Shown here: positions 1 through 6,305 of the stretch, piece by piece
Numbering within the stretch: position 1 is the first letter of the stretch
Layout of the letters: each line of letters starts with the position of its first letter
Source of the DNA: Cellvibrio sp.
GTDB taxonomy: Bacteria > Pseudomonadota > Gammaproteobacteria > Pseudomonadales > Cellvibrionaceae
Reading direction: 5' to 3'
Assembly: GCA_021323495.1 (NCBI GenBank)
Contig: JAJQJO010000032.1
Coordinates: 1 to 15,488 of the forward strand
DNA: 15,488 nt
Notes under the pieces: generated by a model
Told to the model about the DNA's origin: nothing
The model's database searches: none
The model's input: the letters and a program-made list of their open reading frames with translations, nothing else
Made by a program: the position numbers and the translations under genes

Positions 1-899
1 TGTTTATCTTTTACTATCGCAACAGTGCCATAGACGGCGAGTGCCGTGATGGCGTTTTGAAACAATGGGCCAGGTTCCTTGTTGGGTGCTGATGCATTCC
101 ATTGCACAATGTTTAAATGCGCTGCGTCCCACAACACCGGATAGCTGGCAGGCGCATCCGGTGCCTGTACATTTTCCGGCATGTTGATCGCTTCCGCGGC
201 AATCGCATTAAATATCTGCCCAAATGCATCTAACCTGCCATGACCATAGGGCACCTCCGTTGCATTGACAGCAAAATGTTTTTCCAATTCAGCAATGCGG
301 GTTTGCAGTTGGGTTTTTAATAATTCAGGAGTCAGTAATTCAGGAGCTAGTGTGGTCGCAGGTTCGGCTGCGATAACCCGCTGTGAGAAACGTGAAAATT
401 TTTCATCGCTGATGAAGGTTGCTTGTAGAGCCGCTAATGCCGCCTGTTCAAATTGCGTGTAATTAATCAGTGCCGCGCCACCATCAATACGAACGCGCTG
501 ACCCTTGATGATCAATTGCCCGGTGTGGCATGCAGCGCAAGTGAAGCCAATGTAATCGCCATTTTTTTTATCGCTGTCGCGCGCCAATCCGACCGGCAAA
601 CCATCCGGATTATATTGATCTGCATGGGAGGTGATAAAACCCATTGCGGCCATGTGTTGGTCATTGCGAAATGCGGCAGTGCTATTGGGTTGTTCCAATG
701 CGAGGAACCAGATGTAGGGAATAAGGCGGGAACCAAAGGAGGTGAAATATACGGCTTGGCGGGTGTGCTGATCCCAGCCCTGGTGCAGATAAACAGTGTC
801 ATCTACCACAGGTTCTGTAGCCTGATTGTCAGCGTTACAGACACTACAACGAAGAAAACTTATTACAAAAAAAATTCCAAAGAATACCGCTTTAATCAT
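1..899 (-). CDS. RoxA-like dihaem c-type cytochrome, 5' part (3' end beyond the window)
   Basis: The frame is open from the ATG at 899 to the left edge, giving 299 residues with no stop. A GAGGA ribosome site lies 6 nt before the ATG. Residues 1-23 look like a Sec signal peptide, with a hydrophobic run and a likely cut after CNA, so the protein should act in the periplasm or outside the cell. A CAACH haem c motif sits at residues 121-125. The flanking text (QGWDQHTRQAVYFTSFGSRLIP, split here as QGWDQHTRQAV and SFGSRLIPY; then GHGRLDAFGQIFNA and YPVLWDAAHLNIVQWNASAPN in part) matches my memory of the RoxA/RoxB rubber-oxygenase-like cytochromes, often annotated as di-haem cytochrome c peroxidase. 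Family members carry two haems; the second CXXCH would lie in the missing part. The family call is firm, but the substrate (rubber, other lipid or peroxide) cannot be told. Confidence 0.85.
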   Translation of the reverse strand, partial: MIKAVFFGIFFVISFLRCSVCNADNQATEPVVDDTVYLHQGWDQHTRQAVYFTSFGSRLIPYIWFLALEQPNSTAAFRNDQHMAAMGFITSHADQYNPDGLPVGLARDSDKKNGDYIGFTCAACHTGQLIIKGQRVRIDGGAALINYTQFEQAALAALQATFISDEKFSRFSQRVIAAEPATTLAPELLTPELLKTQLQTRIAELEKHFAVNATEVPYGHGRLDAFGQIFNAIAAEAINMPENVQAPDAPASYPVLWDAAHLNIVQWNASAPNKEPGPLFQNAITALAVYGTVAIVKDK

Positions 900-920
900 A
901 CTGCATCCTCAACATTTTAT

Positions 921-953
921 GGCTGCACCAATCATCCTGTAACCGGTGCAGCC
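921..953. promoter_or_regulatory. 9-bp perfect inverted repeat in the leader of the cytochrome gene
   Basis: GGCTGCACC at 921-929 is repeated exactly in reverse complement as GGTGCAGCC at 945-953, with a 15-nt spacer. On the minus strand it ends about 20 nt before the ATG of the RoxA-like gene, just upstream of its GAGGA ribosome site. Neither side has a U-run, so it is not a standard intrinsic terminator. It could be an operator or an mRNA hairpin. The rest of 900-1098 shows no clear promoter or terminator to me. Confidence 0.5.
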
Positions 954-1098
954 CTATTTGATAGGACGAGTGCTTTCTTCTCCTTGCGTCTTTTTCACCT
1001 CACATTAATTGCGTTTACCCATTAACAGTTATAAAAATCCGATAGAGGCTACTACCAAATTACTATAGACCCGATTTCCAACAAAAACATTACAGCAG

Positions 1099-2640
1099 CT
1101 AACGCCGCCCCCCTAGTAGAGAACCAAGGATACCGCGCACGATTTGCCGTCCGAGGTTACTGCCAATGGCACGCGCAGCACTCTTGGCAAACGCATCAAC
1201 TGCTGTGTCACGCTTGGCACTGGCTCGCTCAGCTTGTTGTTGCGCTCGCGCTTGCTCTTTATTAAAACGTTCTTGTTCTTTTTGTTGTTGTTTAAAAATA
1301 CGCTCTTGCTCTACACGCAGTTGCTCCTGGATTTTTTGTTGTTGGTCCGTCTGCGTTTGTTGGGCAATGCGACCTTTTAAAACTTCATAAGCCGATTCAC
1401 GATCAATTATTTGGTTATAAATCGCTTTGTAGGGTGAACGCGCCATGACATCCACACGTTCTTCTTCTGTCAACGGGCCGATGCGCGCGGCAGGGGGCGC
1501 AACCATTACCCGCTCTACTTGAGTAGGCGAACCCTTTTCATCCAATACTGATACCAATGCTTCGCCTATTCCCAATTCGGTAATGGCCGCTTCGGTTGAA
1601 AATGCGGGATTGGGGCGGAAAGTTTGTGCAGCAATTTTTACTGCTTGTTGATCTTTGGGAGTGTAAGCGCGCAGTGCGTGTTGCACGCGGTTACCCAGTT
1701 GGCCGAGCACAGTGTCAGGAATATCTGCCGGGCTCTGGGAAATAAAATAAATGCCCACGCCTTTGGAGCGAATCAAGCGCACTACTTGTTCAATTTTATC
1801 GACCAGTAATTTGGGGGCACCATTAAATAACAAATGGGCTTCATCAAAAAAGAACACCATTTTGGGTTTTTCCGCATCGCCCTGTTCGGGTAAATTTTCA
1901 AATAATTCGGAAATTAGCCAGAGCAAAAATATTCCGTAGAGTTTGGGTTGGTTGACCAAGGTGGTGGCATCGAGGATATTAATTACACCTGTGCCTTCCA
2001 GGGTGACTTGCATCAGGTGATTTAAATCCAGTGCAGGCTCTCCAAAAAACTGGTCGGCGCCCTCCTGTTCCAACATCATCAACCGGCGCTGGATTGCAGC
2101 GATACTCGCTTCGCTAATTCCACCGTATTCATCCTCAAGGGTTTTGCGTTCATCCTTCATCCAATTGAGCATGGCTTGCAGATCTTTTAGATCCAGCATC
2201 AACATGCCCTGGTCATCGGCAATTTTAAACGCGGCATAGAGCACGCCGGTTTGGGTTTCGTTGAGATCAAAAAAATTAGCGAGTAACAGCGGGCCAAAAT
2301 CCGAAATGGTGGCGCGCACCGGATGGCCTTTTTTTGCGTACAAGTCCCAAAAAATGCAGGGAAATAAACGCTGCTGGTAATCGGTTATATTCATCAGCTG
2401 CACCCGTTCATCCACTTTGGGATGGGGCTTGCCCGCTTTGGCGAGACCAGATAAATCACCTTTGATATCGGCCATAAACACCGGCACACCCGCTTTGGCA
2501 AAACCCTCGGCGAGCACTTGCAAGCTCACGGTTTTTCCCGTTCCTGTTGCTCCGGCAATTAACCCATGGCGATTGGCCATACGCAAATTCAATTGCACCG
2601 ACTGGGTGCCGTTACCGCCGATAAGAAAATGGGTGGTCAT
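1099..2640 (-). CDS. HerA/YjgR-like ATPase (DUF853 family)
   Basis: This 513-residue protein has a Walker A motif GATGTGKT at residues 30-37 and a Walker B stretch MVFFFDEAH at 261-269 ending in Asp-Glu. Between them lie family features such as the DIKGDLSGLAKAG segment (59-70), which I know from E. coli YjgR and other DUF853 proteins related to HerA and FtsK motor ATPases. Residues about 425-480 form a Gln- and Glu-rich region likely to be a coiled coil, followed by a Gly-rich basic tail ending GGRR. Length is close to YjgR (about 500). The ATG is preceded by AGGAG at a normal distance. The biological role of the family is not settled; a DNA or nucleoprotein motor is the usual guess. It lies 53 bp after yceI on the same strand and may be cotranscribed with it. 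Confidence 0.9.
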   Translation of the reverse strand: MTTHFLIGGNGTQSVQLNLRMANRHGLIAGATGTGKTVSLQVLAEGFAKAGVPVFMADIKGDLSGLAKAGKPHPKVDERVQLMNITDYQQRLFPCIFWDLYAKKGHPVRATISDFGPLLLANFFDLNETQTGVLYAAFKIADDQGMLMLDLKDLQAMLNWMKDERKTLEDEYGGISEASIAAIQRRLMMLEQEGADQFFGEPALDLNHLMQVTLEGTGVINILDATTLVNQPKLYGIFLLWLISELFENLPEQGDAEKPKMVFFFDEAHLLFNGAPKLLVDKIEQVVRLIRSKGVGIYFISQSPADIPDTVLGQLGNRVQHALRAYTPKDQQAVKIAAQTFRPNPAFSTEAAITELGIGEALVSVLDEKGSPTQVERVMVAPPAARIGPLTEEERVDVMARSPYKAIYNQIIDRESAYEVLKGRIAQQTQTDQQQKIQEQLRVEQERIFKQQQKEQERFNKEQARAQQQAERASAKRDTAVDAFAKSAARAIGSNLGRQIVRGILGSLLGGRR

Positions 2641-2693
2641 AACAACTCCTGGAAAATAATTGTTTTTATTGCTGCTGGATTATTGTTGTTGGC

Positions 2694-3314
2694 TCACTGT
2701 TGCTGGAACTCGGCAAAAACTTCAATCGCAACCTGGTCGCCAATGGCGGGAACTAGATAATCGATCCCATAAGTCGAGCGGTTAAATGCGCTGGTGGCCG
2801 AGAAACCCAGAGTATAGAAGCCGGTGAGCATATTGTTAGCACCACCGTTAAACGTGACTGTTAAATTAATTGGCGCAGTCACGCCATGCAGGGTTAGCTC
2901 ACCGGCAAAGACCGCGGAATTCGGATCAAGCACACTGACGCTGATGGTTTTAAAAAATGCCTGGGGATATTTGTCGGTATCTAACCAACTGCTCCCACGC
3001 AACGTTTGTTCGAGGTCGGGGTTGTTGGCATCGAGACTGGCGACATCAATCACTGCTGATAATTTTGCGGCGGCGATATTGGCGGGATCAAATTGCAGGC
3101 TGGCATCCACTTTATTAAAGCGGCCGACAAAAGTGGATAGCCCCATATGATTGATTTTAAACAAGACTGCGACATGGGTTTGGTCGAGCTTATAATTACC
3201 CTTTTCCAATTGCGTGATGCCGGTTGTTACGCTCGGTTTGATTAAACTGCCGCAACTTGCAAGGCACGCACTGATAAACATCGCGATAACTATTTTGATA
3301 AAACCATGCTGCAC
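2694..3314 (-). CDS. YceI-family lipoprotein
   Basis: The 206-residue product starts with a lipoprotein signal: a basic start, a hydrophobic stretch, and a lipobox ending LASC with Cys21 as the predicted lipidated residue. The rest is a YceI-like beta-barrel domain, recognised from YKLDQTHVAVLFKINHMG near residue 40, the SSWLDTDKYPQAFF segment, LTLHGVTAPINL, and the IDYLVPAIGDQVAIEVFAEF end. YceI-like proteins bind isoprenoid or other amphiphilic lipids in a lipocalin-type cavity; most are soluble periplasmic proteins, so the lipid anchor is a variation. The start is GTG at 3314, supported by AAGGAGTT at 3321-3328, 6 nt upstream. No internal ATG has a comparable site. The ligand is unknown. 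Confidence 0.88.
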   Translation of the reverse strand: MQHGFIKIVIAMFISACLASCGSLIKPSVTTGITQLEKGNYKLDQTHVAVLFKINHMGLSTFVGRFNKVDASLQFDPANIAAAKLSAVIDVASLDANNPDLEQTLRGSSWLDTDKYPQAFFKTISVSVLDPNSAVFAGELTLHGVTAPINLTVTFNGGANNMLTGFYTLGFSATSAFNRSTYGIDYLVPAIGDQVAIEVFAEFQQQ

Positions 3315-3342
3315 AGCGTCAACTCCTTCACATCAATACCCG

Positions 3343-3402
3343 ATAGTCGTTATATAAATGCGCACTACATAAATAGTCGTCACATAACTGGCGCTTTCAC
3401 TT
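3343..3402. repeat. Imperfect direct repeat, period 30 bp, upstream of yceI
   Basis: ATAGTCGT occurs at 3343-3350 and again at 3373-3380, exactly 30 bp apart. The match continues imperfectly, so about 15 of the first 18 bases agree. The second copy runs into the exonuclease stop codon (3380-3382). The spacing of about three helical turns upstream of yceI could suit a regulator, or this is a decayed duplication. Confidence 0.4.
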
Positions 3403-4030
3403 TGTGTTTTGCGTAGAACTGACGCAACTGGTGTTTGGGGGTTTTGGTCAGGGTATGCATAAACCCAAACGACAATTCATCAATTTCATGCTGCGCACGC
3501 AATTCCGCCAGCAGGCTTAACCACAGATGCGCCGTGACTTCTGCATCCGCCAGGGCGCGGTGATAAACCCCATCATTCGGCAAATTTTTATAATGAGCCA
3601 AGGTTACCAACTGGTGATTAGGTGCATTTTGAAAGATGCGGCGTGCCGCCAACAAACTACACGCGATGCCGCCACTGTAGGATTTTTTTATCCGCTTGAA
3701 TTCTGCGCGCAAAAAACGCTCATCAAAGCTGGCATTGTGCGCGACCAGATTGCGGCCGGCGATAAAATCGTAAAAATCGCCCATCACCGCGTTATTGTTG
3801 CGCGCCGCCTTTACCATCCCATTGGTGATGCCGGTCAGGTTTTCAATAAACAGTGGAATGCGTACGCCGGGGTTCATCAATTGCTGGAAACGGTCAGTGA
3901 TTCTTCCGTTCTCAATCAACACCGCACCAATCTCGATCGAGCGATCACCCATATCGGGAGAGAGACCGGTGGTTTCAAAATCGAACACTATCAAGCTATC
4001 GGCGGGCAGTGCGTGGAAATCATTACTCAT
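3380..4030 (-). CDS. DnaQ-like 3'-5' exonuclease (DEDDh family)
   Basis: The 216-residue protein is a single RNase T/DnaQ-type exonuclease domain. The five metal-binding and catalytic residues of the DEDDh group are visible: Asp17 and Glu19 in FDFETTG (Exo I), Asp103 in HNASFDERF (Exo II), and His157 with Asp162 in YHRALADAEV (Exo III). Members remove nucleotides from DNA or RNA 3' ends. It resembles the PolC/epsilon-like stand-alone exonucleases rather than the true Pol III epsilon subunit, since there is no sign of the C-terminal tail that binds the polymerase. The exact substrate is not predictable. The ATG at 4030 lacks a clear ribosome site, and the min terminator ends only about 28 nt upstream. 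Confidence 0.88.
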   Translation of the reverse strand: MSNDFHALPADSLIVFDFETTGLSPDMGDRSIEIGAVLIENGRITDRFQQLMNPGVRIPLFIENLTGITNGMVKAARNNNAVMGDFYDFIAGRNLVAHNASFDERFLRAEFKRIKKSYSGGIACSLLAARRIFQNAPNHQLVTLAHYKNLPNDGVYHRALADAEVTAHLWLSLLAELRAQHEIDELSFGFMHTLTKTPKHQLRQFYAKHKVKAPVM

Positions 4031-4058
4031 AGATCAATAGGCCAGAAAAAATCGCAAT

Positions 4059-4094
4059 AAAAAAGGGATGCACCAGACCCGGCACATCCCTCTT
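4059..4094 (-). terminator. Intrinsic terminator of the min cluster
   Basis: On the minus strand GGGATGTGCC (4090-4081) pairs with GGTGCATCCC (4074-4065) through ten base pairs including two G-U pairs, with a 6-nt loop. It is followed at once by six U's (4064-4059) and then AUU. It lies 39 bp after the minE stop. The opposite strand has TCTTTT after the stem, so weak plus-strand action is possible. Confidence 0.88.
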
Positions 4095-4128
4095 TTGGCC
4101 CGCTGCGTACATCATGCAGCACAGTGTA

Positions 4129-4386
4129 TTAATCCGGCAGGGTGATATTCAATTCCAACACCGAGCAATTGTCGGAATTGTCGAGGTTGACGGTCACCTG
4201 GTCGGATTCGATATGAATATACTTACGGATTACCGCAATGATTTCCTGCTGCATTTGCGGCAGAAAATCCGGCTGGTTGATATTGCGTTTGGTGCGCTCG
4301 TGCGCAACGATAATCTGCAAACGCTCCTTGGCGACCGAGGCCGACGAGGGCGCGCGCTTTTTGATAAGAAAATCAAGAATACTCAC
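4129..4386 (-). CDS. minE: Cell division topological specificity factor MinE
   Basis: The 85-residue product matches MinE in length and order of parts: the short membrane-contact start MSILDFLIKKR, the anti-MinCD segment with AKERLQIIVAHER around residues 18-31, and the C-terminal dimerisation part from about residue 35. MinE stimulates the MinD ATPase at the membrane and drives pole-to-pole oscillation, limiting MinC action to the poles. The start is GTG at 4386, only 3 nt after the minD stop (4390-4392), which suggests translational coupling. A G-run lies upstream, but there is no classic AGGAG. The min terminator follows. Confidence 0.96.
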   Translation of the reverse strand: MSILDFLIKKRAPSSASVAKERLQIIVAHERTKRNINQPDFLPQMQQEIIAVIRKYIHIESDQVTVNLDNSDNCSVLELNITLPD

Positions 4387-4389
4387 GGC

Positions 4390-5199
4390 TTATACCCCCA
4401 GCAAACGCTTCAGGAAACTTTTCTTTTCCGCTTCCAGGAAACGATGCGGAATATCTTTGCCCAGCAGACGATCAACAGCGTCGTTATAGGCCTGGCCGGC
4501 CGGTGTAGTTTCATCGAGGATCACCGGAGTACCCTGGTTAGATGCTTTTAACACCGCTTCCGATTCCGGAATTACGCCGAGCAACGGAATCGCCAGAATT
4601 TCTTCAACGTCATTCACGCTGAGCATTTCGCCCGCTTCAACACGCGTGGGGTTGTAGCGAGTCAATAACAAATGTTCTTTAATGGGTTCAAGGTTTTGTT
4701 CAGCACGGCGCGATTTGCTTTGCAAAATACCGAGAATACGATCCGAGTCGCGCACCGACGATACTTCCGGATTGGTCACTACAATGGCAACGTCAGCAAA
4801 ATACAAGGCCATCAGGGCGCCCTGCTCAATACCGGCGGGAGAATCGCATACAATAAATTCAAAATCCTTGGCGAGCTCGTTGATAATGGTTTCAACACCT
4901 TCGCGCGTCAACGCATCTTTATCGCGGGTTTGCGACGCGGGCAGGATGTACAGGCCTTCGGTGCGTTTATCTTTGATCAACGCCTGGTTCAAGGTGGACT
5001 CGCCTTTAATCACGTTTACAAAATCGTAAACCACGCGGCGTTCGCATCCCATAATCAGATCCAGATTACGCAGGCCTACGTCGAAATCGATGACCACCGT
5101 TTTGTGGCCGCGCATGGCCAAACCAGTGCTGATTGCTGCGCTGGATGTGGTTTTGCCCACACCGCCTTTACCTGATGTAACAACGATAATCTTGGCCAA
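4390..5199 (-). CDS. minD: Septum site-determining ATPase MinD
   Basis: MinD is a deviant Walker A ATPase that dimerises on the membrane with ATP and recruits MinC. From the TTG start at 5199 the product is 269 residues, beginning AKIIVVTSGKGGVGKTT, with the signature lysines at 11 and 16. It ends in the amphipathic membrane-targeting helix KKSFLKRLLGV. An ATG in frame at 5223 would add eight residues (MDILQEPP) that MinD proteins do not normally have, and it has no ribosome site. AGGAG at 5206-5210 lies 6 nt before the TTG, so I prefer TTG. The gap to minC is about 149 bp, longer than in E. coli. Confidence 0.96.
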   Translation of the reverse strand: MAKIIVVTSGKGGVGKTTSSAAISTGLAMRGHKTVVIDFDVGLRNLDLIMGCERRVVYDFVNVIKGESTLNQALIKDKRTEGLYILPASQTRDKDALTREGVETIINELAKDFEFIVCDSPAGIEQGALMALYFADVAIVVTNPEVSSVRDSDRILGILQSKSRRAEQNLEPIKEHLLLTRYNPTRVEAGEMLSVNDVEEILAIPLLGVIPESEAVLKASNQGTPVILDETTPAGQAYNDAVDRLLGKDIPHRFLEAEKKSFLKRLLGV

Positions 5200-5228
5200 G
5201 GGAGGCTCCTGTAAAATATCCAAAGTCT

Positions 5229-5268
5229 AAAAAAACCAACATCCACAGCAATAACAATAAATGGATGT
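5229..5268 (-). terminator. Possible weak hairpin plus U-run between minC and minD
   Basis: ACATCCA (5268-5262 on the minus strand) can pair with TGGATGT (5245-5239) across a 16-nt loop, followed after TGG by a run of seven U's (5235-5229). The stem is short and A/U-rich, so termination would be partial at best. It might lower minDE expression relative to minC, or have no role. Confidence 0.25.
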
Positions 5269-5272
5269 AGAA

Positions 5273-5303
5273 AATTATTTGCCTAACGTCTTAATTATTT
5301 GCC
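5273..5303. repeat. 11-bp direct repeat in the minC-minD gap
   Basis: AATTATTTGCC occurs at 5273-5283 and again at 5293-5303, 20 bp apart. The region is A/T-rich and non-coding. No known binding motif is recognised. Confidence 0.45.
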
Positions 5304-5320
5304 CGTGTTAATTACCCGGT

Positions 5321-5358
5321 GTTTTAACTACTGGTTTTAACTACCGGTTTAACTACTG
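5321..5358. repeat. Three tandem 12-13-bp repeats overlapping the minC stop
   Basis: The units are GTTTTAACTACTG (5321-5333), GTTTTAACTACCG (5334-5346) and GTTTAACTACTG (5347-5358). The third contains the minC stop codon (5349-5351) and its last two Ser codons. The first two differ at one base. This looks like replication slippage at the 3' end of minC. Confidence 0.75.
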
Positions 5359-6110
5359 ATAAGTGCCTCAACAATTACTTTTTCACCCTTGAGCGAAACT
5401 TGCACGGGCTTTTTCAATAACTCTTTCGGGAGTGAATCCTGCAGTACAAAATTGCCCGCGACCGAGACCAGTTCGGCTTCCATTTGCTGGCAAAAAATAC
5501 GCGCGGTTTCATCACCTTTTACACCGGCCAATGCGCGCCCGCGCAATGTGCCGTAAATATGGATATGGCCATCGGCCAAAACCTCTGCGCCTTCACTGAC
5601 CTGTGCGAGCACAATCAGATCCGCACCTTCGGCATAGATTTGCTGGCCAGAGCGCACCGGGCGGGTGATCACTTTGCTCTGCCGCTGGACCAGTCGCTCT
5701 TCGATAACGGTTTCGACTACCGTCTCTACCACACGTTCCACCACCGTCTCTACCGCTTGGGGTGCCGCTTCCTGTTTGGGTAGTTTGAGGGCTCGCTCAC
5801 TGGGGGTTGGCAGTACCGCTAAACCGGTCTTATTAACTGCCGCTAACAATACCTCAGGTACGCCGCTAAAACCTAGTGGTTGTAAATCCAGTTCGCGGCA
5901 AATTGTCAGTAAATCTGCGGGTTTTTTCAGGGTTTCAGGGTTTTCCAAACGATCAAGATTGATCAGTACCGGAGAGTTATTAAAAAACTGCGGCGCCTGG
6001 ACAATTTTTTCTTTCAGCTCGGCCACCAGGCTCGTTGGCTCATAGCGGATAATCGCCAGTACCACCACGGTAATGGCACTGCCTTTTAACTGAAAATTCA
6101 CATCGATCAT
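5349..6110 (-). CDS. minC: Septum site-determining protein MinC
   Basis: MinC is the FtsZ-polymerisation inhibitor that MinD brings to the membrane. From the ATG at 6110 it has 253 residues: an N-terminal domain (about 1-105, FQLKGSAITVVVL), a linker, and a C-terminal beta-helix domain (about 153-250) with RSGQQIYAEGADLIVL, GAEVLADGHIHIYG and GRALAG, which dimerises and binds MinD. The linker at 120-137 is a run of Val-Glu-Thr units, and the protein is about 20 residues longer than E. coli MinC (231). An upstream in-frame ATG at 6155 would add 15 Arg-rich residues, but it would fall about 2-3 nt from the predicted transcription start, so 6110 is preferred. The ribosome site is weak (AGAGAG). 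Confidence 0.94.
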   Translation of the reverse strand: MIDVNFQLKGSAITVVVLAIIRYEPTSLVAELKEKIVQAPQFFNNSPVLINLDRLENPETLKKPADLLTICRELDLQPLGFSGVPEVLLAAVNKTGLAVLPTPSERALKLPKQEAAPQAVETVVERVVETVVETVIEERLVQRQSKVITRPVRSGQQIYAEGADLIVLAQVSEGAEVLADGHIHIYGTLRGRALAGVKGDETARIFCQQMEAELVSVAGNFVLQDSLPKELLKKPVQVSLKGEKVIVEALISS

Positions 6111-6164
6111 GCGCTGCTCTCTAGTAACCCGACGTCGGTGCGATGGATATCGCAAAAGTGCGCC

Positions 6165-6192
6165 ATTATCGGGACACCACTTGATTAGTCAA
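6165..6192 (-). promoter_or_regulatory. Sigma70-type promoter of the min cluster
   Basis: On the minus strand TTGACT (6192-6187) is followed after 16 bp by GATAAT (6170-6165), each 5 of 6 to consensus. Transcription should begin near 6158, leaving a leader of about 48 nt to the minC ATG at 6110. A dyad, CTTGA-TTAG-TCAAG at 6180-6193, covers the -35 box and could be an operator. Confidence 0.7.
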
Positions 6193-6263
6193 GCGAGAGT
6201 CTGCATGCAGTTCAGCTCGGGTTAAGCGCCAGGCTCCTATAAAGGAACCATTAGCACCAATCC

Positions 6264-6277
6264 GCCCTCAAAAGGGC
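6264..6277 (+). promoter_or_regulatory. Small hairpin in the leader of the DUF3300 gene
   Basis: GCCCT-CAAA-AGGGC forms a perfect 5-bp stem with a 4-nt loop about 29 nt before the ATG at 6306. It has no U-run, so it is not a terminator. A TATAAA at 6238-6243 lies upstream and might be a -10 element, but I see no matching -35. The ribosome site before the ATG is weak. Confidence 0.25.
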
Positions 6278-6305
6278 AACCACCTAGTACCGAGCGAGAA
6301 CCGTC

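Noticed and set aside
921..953. Inverted repeat as an intrinsic terminator of the ATPase gene
   Set aside because: There is no U-run after the stem on either strand, and the repeat sits next to the ribosome site of the following gene.
453..1025. Plus-strand open frame of 190 codons
   Set aside because: It lies opposite the RoxA-like cytochrome, which has a signal peptide, haem motif and family matches. The plus-strand product has no recognisable features.
3527..4060. Plus-strand open frame of 177 codons
   Set aside because: It is antisense to the DEDDh exonuclease, whose catalytic residues are all in place, and it has no family resemblance or ribosome site.
5273..5358. Repeats in the minC-minD gap as a CRISPR array
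   Set aside because: The units are 11-13 bp, mostly back to back, with no unique spacers of constant length and no cas genes nearby.
5349..6155. Longer minC starting at the ATG at 6155
   Set aside because: The extra 15 residues are Arg-rich and unlike MinC, and the predicted transcription start lies only a few bases before that ATG.
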